Assembly: GCA_025916135.1 (NCBI GenBank)
Contig: CP104793.1
Coordinates: forward strand, 2,666,001-2,730,000
Length of the DNA stretch: 64,000 bases
Reading direction: 5' to 3'
Origin: Rhodobacteraceae bacterium D3-12
Lineage (GTDB): Bacteria; Pseudomonadota; Alphaproteobacteria; Rhodobacterales; Rhodobacteraceae
In this document: positions 40,360 through 47,290 of the stretch, piece by piece
How positions within the stretch are numbered: position 1 is the stretch's first letter
Layout of the letters: each line of letters begins with the position of its first letter
The notes under the pieces: generated by a model
Database searches by the model: none
Told to the model about the DNA's origin: nothing
The model's input: the letters and a program-made list of their open reading frames with translations, nothing else
Translations under genes and position numbers: made by a program

Positions 40360-40874
40360 GCATCCCCTCCCGGTGCTTTGCGCGCCTTATCAAGGAAGAT
40401 CAGCGGGTCATAATCCTCGGGCAGCTCATCCAGCCACGCCTCGGTTTTCGCCAACTCGTCCTCTTCATAGGTCTCCGGCTTCCAGATCTGGAACGTATCG
40501 CCCGCCGCAATGAAAAACGCCTCTTTCTCAAGGTCGATCTTCTGGCGCAGCTTCGCAGGCAGCACCAGCCGCCCGGTCTCGTCCACACTTGTCGGAAAAC
40601 TCTGGCCGTGAAACAGCCGTTGCAACATTCGCCGCTCCATCGAGCCGCGCGGCAAGTCCTCGATCTGGTCATCGACCTCGTCGATCGCCTGCATCGTATA
40701 ACATTCAAGGTAATTGCGGCGGTGATCGCCGTAAACGATCACAAGGTTCGGGTTCAGCCCCTCGGTCCAATCCGGGTCGCCCGCTTCAAGCACACGGCGA
40801 AAAGAGGCCGGGATAGACACCCTGCCCTTCGCATCCACCTTATGGTGGCTTTCGCCTCTGAACCTGCGGGTCAC
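40356..40874 (-). CDS. mraZ: Transcriptional regulator MraZ
   Basis: A 172-aa AbrB-like double-domain protein heading the dcw cluster. [24 protein letters not shown] and the second-half [34 protein letters not shown] contain the two DxxGR motifs typical of MraZ. It starts at a GTG (40874). MraZ represses the dcw operon in E. coli by binding TGGG repeats spaced by 10 bp; several such half-sites lie upstream here at 41144-41527. The C-terminal extension ([21 protein letters not shown]) is a little longer than the E. coli protein. Confidence 0.95.
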   Translation of the reverse strand: MTRRFRGESHHKVDAKGRVSIPASFRRVLEAGDPDWTEGLNPNLVIVYGDHRRNYLECYTMQAIDEVDDQIEDLPRGSMERRMLQRLFHGQSFPTSVDETGRLVLPAKLRQKIDLEKEAFFIAAGDTFQIWKPETYEEDELAKTEAWLDELPEDYDPLIFLDKARKAPGGDA

Positions 40875-40932
40875 TGTCCCTGGCCCTCTTTCAAATTCTG
40901 GGGCCCGGCGTCCCGATGCCCGTTAAAGAAAA

Positions 40933-40968
40933 CGGCGGATTGATCTGCTGCCACTGATCAATCCGCCG
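40933..40968 (-). promoter_or_regulatory. Hairpin in the mraZ leader
   Basis: CGGCGGATTGATC and GATCAATCCGCCG form a perfect 13-bp stem with a 10-nt loop, 58 bp upstream of the mraZ start. No T-run follows on the minus strand, so a 5' UTR structure or operator is as likely as a terminator. Confidence 0.5.
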
Positions 40969-41143
40969 CCCTCGTCCCGCTTTGCGGGGGTGTCCAGCTG
41001 CGCGCGCCACCTGGGGGGATGTCTGCTCGCCCGCGCGCCGGATCTCTATGTCGATGAAAGCGGATGCCTGTATGAAACCTGACTTAGGAGTTTTTTAGTT
41101 CGGGGTCTTTGTAGCGCCCCTTTCCCGTCCTCATCGTGGTTAC

Positions 41144-41527
41144 AGGGATGCCATGGGAATTCATGGTAATCAATACTTTTTTACGGGAATTCGCTACATC
41201 ATCTTGTTTCAGCCCCCTTGCAAAACAACATATAGTGGCGTTTTTCCGCAAAATTTCGCATCACCTAGCGGAAATTGACCATATCAAACACTATATCTAG
41301 TGGCGCAAAGCCCGCCCCAAAATGTCCCATAATTTCCCGAAAAAAAATGGCGCCGGACCGTCAAAATCGACAATCCGACGCCAAATCACCTGCAAAGACC
41401 CGGCGAATCAACCCCGGAAACCCTGCAAAATCAGCTTTTGATTCGAAATTCAGCCGCGAACAGCGCGATCCATCCCATAAATTCCCGCGCCACGCCTCTT
41501 TTCATCGCTCCGGCCCATGATTTCCCG
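41144..41527. promoter_or_regulatory. Arrays of 10-bp-phased TGGG half-sites upstream of mraZ (MraZ-box-like)
   Basis: Four clusters: AGGGA/TGGGA/TGGTA at 41144, 41154, 41164 and CGGGA at 41184 (plus strand); minus-strand TGGGG/TGGGA/CGGGA at 41315, 41325, 41335; TGGGA/CGGGA at 41473, 41483; GGGC-type/CGGGA at 41513, 41523. Half-sites in each cluster are exactly 10 bp apart (20 bp for the last of the first cluster). E. coli MraZ binds TGGGN repeats with this spacing. They lie 270-650 bp from the mraZ start, in a 697-bp gap without genes, farther than usual. Confidence 0.5.
41287..41303. promoter_or_regulatory. NrdR-box-like palindrome
   Basis: CACTATATCTAGTG, with 5-bp arms CACTA/TAGTG, resembles the NrdR consensus; a related CATATAGTGGCG occurs 65 bp earlier (41229-41240). 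No ribonucleotide reductase gene is nearby, so the role is uncertain. Confidence 0.3.
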
Positions 41528-41571
41528 GTCACACCCGCAGTTTCACCCATTAAACGGCGCGTGATGCCACC

Positions 41572-42654
41572 TTACACCACGCCCGCCCCGATCAGCCCCT
41601 GTGCCAACTTGCCATAGGCTTCGGCCATCGCGCCCTCGCCCGCGGCCACGGGACGGCCCTCATCGCCGCCCACCCGCGTTTGCAGATCAATCGGCAATTG
41701 CGCCAAAAGCGGCACGCCAAGCGATCTGGCTTCATCCGCTACACCGCCATGTCCGAACAGATGTGCCTCGTCTCCGCACTTTGGACAGATGTAAAAGCTC
41801 ATGTTCTCGACCAGCCCGATGATCGGCACCTCCAGCTTGTTCAGCATGTCGATCCCTTTTCGCGCATCAATCAGCGCAACATCCTGCGGCGTGCTCACCA
41901 TGATCGCGCCATCCACATGCGCCTTTTGCGCGAGGCTCAGCAACACGTCCCCCGTTCCCGGCGGCAGATCAACGATCAGAACGTCCAGCTCGCCCCACAC
42001 CACATCGCTCAGGAATTGCTCCAGCGTCCCGATCAACATCGGCCCCCGCCAGACAACCGCCTGCCCCTCTTCCAACATCAACCCGATCGACATCATCTTA
42101 AGGCCATGCACCTCGGGCGGGATAATCTTCTTATCGGCGCTTTGCGTGGGCCGGTCATACATACCTGTCATGCGCGGCTGGCTCGGACCATATATATCGG
42201 CGTCCAACAGCCCCACCCGTTTGCCCTGCCGCGCCAGCGCTACGGCAAGGTTCAATGACACGGTCGATTTCCCGACCCCGCCCTTGCCCGAACCGACCGC
42301 GATGATCCTCCTTATATTAGGCAGCTCGATTTTCGCCCGTGCCCCGGTCGGGTGCCGCCCCAGCTTCAGGTCCGGCGCCGCAGGTTTCGCCGCCGGCTTT
42401 TCCGCCGGCCCATGCGCGGTCAGAACCACGCTCACCTCCGTCACCCCCGGCAATTGCCGGATCAGCCCCTCGGCGGCATCCCGAATGGCCCCCATACGCT
42501 GTGCGGCGTCCGGGTTCGGCGCTTCAATAACGAATCGCACGCCCCCGTTTTCCACCGAAAGCGCCTTCACCATGCCGCTCGAGGCCAGATTCTTGCCATC
42601 GGGCAGTTGCAGACGGCCGAGTTCGGCAAGGATAGTTTCACGGGTTATTTTCAT
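41572..42654 (-). CDS. mrp: Iron-sulfur cluster carrier ATPase, Mrp/ApbC family
   Basis: A 360-aa P-loop NTPase that carries [4Fe-4S] clusters to target enzymes. An N-terminal MIP18/DUF59-like domain (about residues 1-85) is followed by the deviant Walker A GSGKGGVGKSTVSLNLA, LLDADIYGPSQPRM and the CxxC cluster site ICPKCGDEAH. The start is ATG 42654. It is a single gene on the minus strand, with the TGGG-repeat region beyond its stop. Confidence 0.94.
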   Translation of the reverse strand: MKITRETILAELGRLQLPDGKNLASSGMVKALSVENGGVRFVIEAPNPDAAQRMGAIRDAAEGLIRQLPGVTEVSVVLTAHGPAEKPAAKPAAPDLKLGRHPTGARAKIELPNIRRIIAVGSGKGGVGKSTVSLNLAVALARQGKRVGLLDADIYGPSQPRMTGMYDRPTQSADKKIIPPEVHGLKMMSIGLMLEEGQAVVWRGPMLIGTLEQFLSDVVWGELDVLIVDLPPGTGDVLLSLAQKAHVDGAIMVSTPQDVALIDARKGIDMLNKLEVPIIGLVENMSFYICPKCGDEAHLFGHGGVADEARSLGVPLLAQLPIDLQTRVGGDEGRPVAAGEGAMAEAYGKLAQGLIGAGVV

Positions 42655-42804
42655 TGGAATTCACCTTCCGGGTGTTGCTCTTTTCGAACCTGTGGGTTTT
42701 TGGGCGGAGTTCAAGCGTAAATGCTTATTTCCAAGGCATCTTAAGAAAATACCAGGGTTAACACGTTGTTTTCATGCGATCTTTACCTAGGGTCACGTAT
42801 GCAT

Positions 42805-42821
42805 ATGCTGCATGGCAGCAT
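42805..42821. promoter_or_regulatory. Palindrome upstream of the DUF1127 gene
   Basis: ATGCTGC-ATG-GCAGCAT, a perfect 7-3-7 inverted repeat about 100 bp upstream of the DUF1127 start. It may be an operator or an RNA hairpin in the leader; the binding factor is unknown. Confidence 0.35.
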
Positions 42822-42920
42822 TGATTATATGAGGGGTTTTTGCAGGTGCAGCATTCACCTATCTTCAATTCAACGACGAAACGAACACGAAACAACAAAC
42901 CGAAACCGAGGATCAACACA

Positions 42921-43142
42921 ATGGCATTCGCAGACACAGCCAAAAGCTCCCGCGTCGCACATGGCGTGGCCTCCTTCGCCCCGCAGCTCGCTGCTCTGGC
43001 TGAGCGTTTCGGCAAATGGCGGCTTTACCACCGCACGATTAGCGAGCTGTCCGACATCTCGCCACGTGATCTTGCCGAACTCGGCCTGTCGCGGTCCAAC
43101 CTGCGCGCCGCCGCTTACGAAGCGGTCTACGGCACGCGCTAA
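42921..43142 (+). CDS. DUF1127 family small protein
   Basis: A 73-aa basic protein with the DUF1127 pattern RLYHRTISELSDISPRDLAELGLSRSNL. I start at ATG 42921 (MAFADTAKSSRVAHG), preceded by CGAGGATCAACACA. Small DUF1127 proteins in Rhodobacter (CcaF1) bind RNA and are made in the same transcript as the CcsR small RNAs under heat and oxidative stress. The four hairpins with CCTCCTCCC loops directly downstream reproduce that arrangement. Promoter elements could not be fixed. Confidence 0.9.
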   Translation: MAFADTAKSSRVAHGVASFAPQLAALAERFGKWRLYHRTISELSDISPRDLAELGLSRSNLRAAAYEAVYGTR

Positions 43143-43155
43143 AGAATTCAAGGAT

Positions 43156-43188
43156 CAGGCACTCCTCTCCTCCTCCCTGGAGTGTCTG
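43156..43188 (+). ncRNA. CcsR-type small RNA hairpin 1
   Basis: A 10-bp stem CAGGCACTCC/GGAGTGTCTG closing the loop TCTCCTCCTCCCT, 13 bp after the DUF1127 stop. The loop carries the CCTCCTCCC motif of the CcsR/cuckoo RNA family. The anti-Shine-Dalgarno-like motif can in principle pair with GGAGG in mRNA. Confidence 0.8.
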
Positions 43189-43195
43189 TAAGTTA

Positions 43196-43231
43196 GGCGG
43201 CGGAGCCACTCCTCCTCCCGGTTCCGCCGCC
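43196..43231 (+). ncRNA. CcsR-type small RNA hairpin 2
   Basis: A 12-bp stem GGCGGCGGAGCC/GGTTCCGCCGCC (one G-U pair) with the loop ACTCCTCCTCCC. Second of four tandem hairpins. Confidence 0.8.
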
Positions 43232-43244
43232 GAACATAACTAGA

Positions 43245-43282
43245 TTGCGCCGGGGTCACTCCTCCTCCCGACCTCGCTGCAA
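43245..43282 (+). ncRNA. CcsR-type small RNA hairpin 3
   Basis: A stem TTGCGCCGGGGTC/GACCTCGCTGCAA with two G-U pairs and one C-C mismatch, loop ACTCCTCCTCCC. Third of four tandem hairpins. Confidence 0.75.
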
Positions 43283-43287
43283 AATGA

Positions 43288-43336
43288 GACGGCGGTACCC
43301 TCTCCTCCTCCCTGGGTGCCGCCGTTTTCTTTTCTT
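43288..43336 (+). ncRNA. CcsR-type small RNA hairpin 4 with terminator
   Basis: A 13-bp stem GACGGCGGTACCC/GGGTGCCGCCGTT with the loop TCTCCTCCTCCCT, followed by TTTTCTTTTCTT. It is both the last small RNA and an intrinsic terminator for the DUF1127 transcript. Confidence 0.85.
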
Positions 43337-43396
43337 AAACCTCTGCCGCACGGTCGGTTAAGGTTTTCCCTCCCCCACAAATTGCGCGCCGACCGA

Positions 43397-43436
43397 CAGC
43401 CGGGAGTCAGCCGGATGTCAGCCGGGAGTCACCCCC
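43397..43436. repeat. Short dispersed repeat, copy 2
   Basis: Tandem 11-bp-phased units GACAGCCGGGA, GTCAGCCGGAT and GTCAGCCGGGA followed by GTCACCCC. The last 30 bp match 30891-30920 exactly. It lies between the small RNA terminator and the uvrD stop. Confidence 0.75.
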
Positions 43437-43480
43437 CTTTTCCGGCACGCTTGGCGCCGTTAACCCGTCTTAGCAAAACC

Positions 43481-45826
43481 TTAAAATGGGATGTCGTTGG
43501 CGCCGGAAACAAACTTGGCAATCACCTTCTTGGTGCCTGCCTTCTCGAACGCGATTTCCAGCTTGTCACCCTCGATCCCGATGATCGCGCCATAGCCGAA
43601 TTTCTGGTGGAACACCCGCTCACCCACTGTGTGGCTGGACACAGCATCAAGGTCGATGACCTGATTTCTTCTTTCTTTTGGCTGACTTACGGGCCGATCA
43701 CTGATCCGTCCCTGCATCCTGCGCCACCCAGGAGAGTTATAGACATTGGCCTCGGCCACGCGGCTCTCAATGCCGCCCGCCCGCGGTGCCGCCGCGCCAT
43801 AGCCACCACCATAAAGCCCCGGCGGAGTCAGCACCTCGACATGCGCCTCGGGCAGCTCATCAATGAATCGCGACGGCATTTGCGACTGCCACTGGCCATA
43901 AACCTGCCGGTTGCCCGCAAACGAGATGGTGCACAGTTCCTCGGCCCGTGTAATCCCCACATAGGCCAAGCGCCGTTCTTCCTCTAAGCCCTTGATTCCG
44001 CTCTCATCCATCGACCGTTGCGAGGGGAACAACCCGTCCTCCCAACCCGGTAAAAACACCGCCGGAAATTCCAGCCCCTTGGCCGCGTGCAGCGTCATAA
44101 TCGACACTTTCGCTTCCTCGCCGTCGCTTTCATTATCCATGATCAGACTGACATGCTCCAAAAAACCTCCAAGGTTTTCAAAGCCTTCCAAGGCCTTCAC
44201 CAGTTCCTTGAGGTTTTCCAGCCGCCCCGGCGCTTCCGGCGTCTTGTCGTTCTGCCACATCCCGGTATAGCCGCTTTCATCGAGGATAATCTCGGCCAAC
44301 TCAACATGGCTCAAATCCCCGGCGCCCGCCATCCGCGCCCAGCGGTCCAACCCCTCGACCAGCCGCGTCAGCTCAACCGCGCCTTTCCCGCCCAACCCTT
44401 TGGTTTCAAGCAGGATTTTCGCGCCCTCAATCAACGACACACCGTTCGACCGCGCCGCCATCTGGATCTTCTTCTGGGCCACATCACCCAGCCCTCGCTT
44501 GGGCGTATTCACGATCCGCTCAAAGGCAAGATCATCCTCCGGGCTCACCACCAGCCGGAAGTAGGCCATCGCATCGCGGATCTCCATCCGCTCATAAAAC
44601 CGTGGCCCGCCGATCACCCGATAGGGCAAACCGATGGTCAAAAACCGATCCTCAAACGCCCGCATCTGATGCGAGGCCCGCACCAGAATTGCCAGATCAT
44701 CCAATGACATAGGCTGCATGCCGCGGGTCCCGCCCTGCATCGCTTCGATCTCGTCCCCGACCCAGCGCGCCTCTTCTTCACCGTCCCAATGACCGATAAG
44801 GCGAACCTTCTCGCCGTCCTCGGCCTCGGTCCAAAGCTCCTTGCCAAGCCGGTTTTCATTGCCCCGGATCACCCCGGCAGCCGCTGCAAGAATATGCGGG
44901 GTCGAGCGGTAATTCTGTTCCAGCCGCACCACCTTCGCGCCCGGAAAATCCTTTTCAAACCGCAGGATATTGCCCACCTCGGCGCCCCGCCAGCCATAGA
45001 TCGACTGATCGTCATCGCCAACGCAGCAAATGTTCTTATGCCCGCCCGCCAACAGACGCAGCCACAAATATTGCGCCACGTTCGTGTCCTGATATTCGTC
45101 CACCAGAACGTATTTGAACCACCGCTGATACTGGGCCAAAACGTCGTCGTGCTTCTGGAAAATCGTCACCATGTGCAGCAGCAAATCACCGAAATCCACC
45201 GCATTCAGCTCGCGCAGACGCACCTGATATTGCTCATAAATTTCCGTGCCGCGATGGTCATACGCCCCGGCCTCGCTCGCCGGAACGCTCTGCGGCGTCC
45301 ACGCCCGGTTTTTCCAGTTGTCGATGATCCCCGCCAACATCCGCGCGGGCCAGCGTTTGTCGTCGATATTCGCCGCCGCCACCAACTGTTTCAACAGGCG
45401 CAGTTGGTCATCCGTGTCCAGAATGGTGAAATTCGATTTCAACCCGACCAGCTCGGCGTGACGACGCAACAGCTTCACACAGACCGAGTGGAACGTGCCA
45501 AGCCACGGCATCCCCTCCACGTCACGCTCCAACATGCGCGCAACGCGCTGTTTCATCTCGCGTGCGGCCTTGTTGGTAAAGGTCACAGCCAAGATTTCGT
45601 TGGTCTGCGCCCGCCCGGTGTTCAGCAGATGCACGATCCGCGTGGTCAAGGCCTTGGTCTTGCCCGTTCCCGCCCCGGCCAGCATCAAAACAGGCCCGTC
45701 CAGCGCCTCAACCGCGTCGCGCTGAGCCGGGTTCAACCCTTCAAGATAAGGCGTAGGCCGCGCTGCCATCGCCCGCGCGGCAAGAGAGGCCCCTTCAAAG
45801 GCGTCGGATTCGTCAAAACTGCTCAT
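43481..45826 (-). CDS. uvrD: ATP-dependent DNA helicase UvrD/PcrA
   Basis: A 781-aa superfamily 1A 3'-5' helicase of DNA repair. Motifs: LNPAQRDAVEAL (Q motif), MLAGAGTGKTKALTTRI (Walker A), YVLVDEYQDTNVAQY (DExx box), GDDDQSIYGWRGA (motif III), VRLEQNYRST (motif IV) and THAAKGLEF-like TLHAAKGLEFPAVFLPG (motif V), VGITRAEEL (motif VI). A C-terminal basic tail binds RNA polymerase in PcrA. The ATG at 45826 (MSSFDESDAFEG) is chosen over a non-ATG start 9 bp upstream. Divergent from lldD. Confidence 0.95.
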   Translation of the reverse strand: MSSFDESDAFEGASLAARAMAARPTPYLEGLNPAQRDAVEALDGPVLMLAGAGTGKTKALTTRIVHLLNTGRAQTNEILAVTFTNKAAREMKQRVARMLERDVEGMPWLGTFHSVCVKLLRRHAELVGLKSNFTILDTDDQLRLLKQLVAAANIDDKRWPARMLAGIIDNWKNRAWTPQSVPASEAGAYDHRGTEIYEQYQVRLRELNAVDFGDLLLHMVTIFQKHDDVLAQYQRWFKYVLVDEYQDTNVAQYLWLRLLAGGHKNICCVGDDDQSIYGWRGAEVGNILRFEKDFPGAKVVRLEQNYRSTPHILAAAAGVIRGNENRLGKELWTEAEDGEKVRLIGHWDGEEEARWVGDEIEAMQGGTRGMQPMSLDDLAILVRASHQMRAFEDRFLTIGLPYRVIGGPRFYERMEIRDAMAYFRLVVSPEDDLAFERIVNTPKRGLGDVAQKKIQMAARSNGVSLIEGAKILLETKGLGGKGAVELTRLVEGLDRWARMAGAGDLSHVELAEIILDESGYTGMWQNDKTPEAPGRLENLKELVKALEGFENLGGFLEHVSLIMDNESDGEEAKVSIMTLHAAKGLEFPAVFLPGWEDGLFPSQRSMDESGIKGLEEERRLAYVGITRAEELCTISFAGNRQVYGQWQSQMPSRFIDELPEAHVEVLTPPGLYGGGYGAAAPRAGGIESRVAEANVYNSPGWRRMQGRISDRPVSQPKERRNQVIDLDAVSSHTVGERVFHQKFGYGAIIGIEGDKLEIAFEKAGTKKVIAKFVSGANDIPF

Positions 45827-45931
45827 GAGCGGCAACTTAACCGCAGAACGTTACGAGATAAAGAGATGTTCTTGCCTTGTTCTGCGCCTTTTCGGTGGAC
45901 AACCGCACGCCCTGCCGCCTCAATAACCGTC

Positions 45932-47086
45932 ATGGACCTACACGCAAAATTTCCCGGCATCGCCGATCTCAAAACCCGCGCCCGTCGCCGTATCCCGCAT
46001 TTCGCGTTCGAATACCTCGACAGCGGCACCGGCAACGAAGCCACACTGCATCGCAATCGCGACATGCTCGATCAGGTGCGTTTCATGCCCCAAATCCTGC
46101 GCGGCCCGATGACACCCGATCTGAGCGTTAAGCTTTTTGATACCAGTTTGCCGCTACCCTTCGGCATCGCTCCGGTTGGAATGTCCGGTTTGATCTGGCC
46201 AAATGCGGAATATCTGCTGGCCAAGGCGGCGGCGCGTTTGGGGATACCCTATTCGCTTTCTACCGTTGCGGCGCAGACGCCCGAACATGTGGCGCCTGTT
46301 TTGGGAGAGCAAAGCTGGTTTCAGCTCTACCCACCCAAAGACCCGGATATCCTGCGCGATATCCTGACCCGCGCCAAAAACGCCGGGTTCAAAGCGGTCG
46401 CACTGACTGTTGATGTCCCCGTCGCCTCGCGACGCGAACGTCAAACCCGCTCGGGCCTCACCCATCCGCCGCGCACCACGCCACGCATCCTGTGGCAAGT
46501 CGCACGCCGCCCCGCTTGGGCCATGGCGATGCGCCCGCATGGCATGCCGCGTCTGCGCACGATTGAAACCTATATGGACAATCGTGGCTCCCTGCCGCCG
46601 ACCGAACATATCGGCTACCTGCTGCGCACCTCCCCCGATCTCGACTATGTCCGCCGGGTCCGCGAGATCTGGGATGGACCGCTAATGCTCAAAGGCGTGA
46701 TGAACCCCGAAGAGGCCCAAGGCCTTGAAAAAGAAGGAGTTGACGGTATCTGGCTGTCCAACCACGCCGGGCGGCAGTTCGATGGCGCGCCCAGCACGAT
46801 TGAGGTTCTGCCCGCCATGCGCGCCGCCACCAAACTGCCGATCATTTTCGACAGCGGCGTCGAAGGCGGCCTCGACATCCTGCGCGCGCTGGCGCTTGGG
46901 GCCGATTTCGTGATGCTGGGCCGTGCCTGGCACTATGCCCTCGCCGCCCTCGGCGCGGACGGGCCGGATCACCTCGCTGACATGCTCCAGCGCGATATCG
47001 AAGCCAACTTGGGTCAAATCGGCATCGAACGCTTTGCCGATCTGCCAAGCAGGCTAGAGGCGTTGCCCCCGACCTTCGCCCGCTAA
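45932..47086 (+). CDS. lldD: FMN-dependent L-lactate dehydrogenase / alpha-hydroxy acid oxidase
   Basis: A 384-aa TIM-barrel flavoenzyme oxidising L-lactate or another 2-hydroxy acid. ARRRIPHFAFEYLDSGTGNE opens the family; the active-site block LSNHAGRQFDGAPS contains the catalytic His and Arg, and SGVEGGLDILRALALGADFVMLGR binds the FMN phosphate. The true start is ATG 45932; the long upstream open frame is antisense to uvrD. The substrate (lactate versus mandelate or glycolate) is not proven. A possible pyruvate link is that pyruvate carboxylase follows on the same strand. Confidence 0.88.
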   Translation: MDLHAKFPGIADLKTRARRRIPHFAFEYLDSGTGNEATLHRNRDMLDQVRFMPQILRGPMTPDLSVKLFDTSLPLPFGIAPVGMSGLIWPNAEYLLAKAAARLGIPYSLSTVAAQTPEHVAPVLGEQSWFQLYPPKDPDILRDILTRAKNAGFKAVALTVDVPVASRRERQTRSGLTHPPRTTPRILWQVARRPAWAMAMRPHGMPRLRTIETYMDNRGSLPPTEHIGYLLRTSPDLDYVRRVREIWDGPLMLKGVMNPEEAQGLEKEGVDGIWLSNHAGRQFDGAPSTIEVLPAMRAATKLPIIFDSGVEGGLDILRALALGADFVMLGRAWHYALAALGADGPDHLADMLQRDIEANLGQIGIERFADLPSRLEALPPTFAR

Positions 47087-47247
47087 ACCGCCACTAGCGC
47101 ACCGTTAGAAAAGACAATTCAAACCCAAAACCCCGGCTCAGCGCAATAAAATAACCCAGATACGTGACTGCACAGAAATTGTTACCAATTCTTTGCAATG
47201 CCTTGCCCCAGCCCTTGCGCTGCACTGCGGCAACACGCTAGCAATTT

Positions 47248-47260
47248 GTGCAAGTTGCAC
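47248..47260. promoter_or_regulatory. Palindrome upstream of pyc
   Basis: GTGCAA-G-TTGCAC, a perfect 6-1-6 palindrome 30 bp before the pyc start, with further TTGCAA-like pieces nearby. A candidate operator for a metabolic regulator; which one is unknown. Confidence 0.35.
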
Positions 47261-47290
47261 TGAATTGAACCACACCGGGGACACCTGCCA

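Noticed and set aside
44789-45931. N-terminal extension of the lldD frame
   Set aside because: This part is antisense to uvrD; family homology starts only at ATG 45932.
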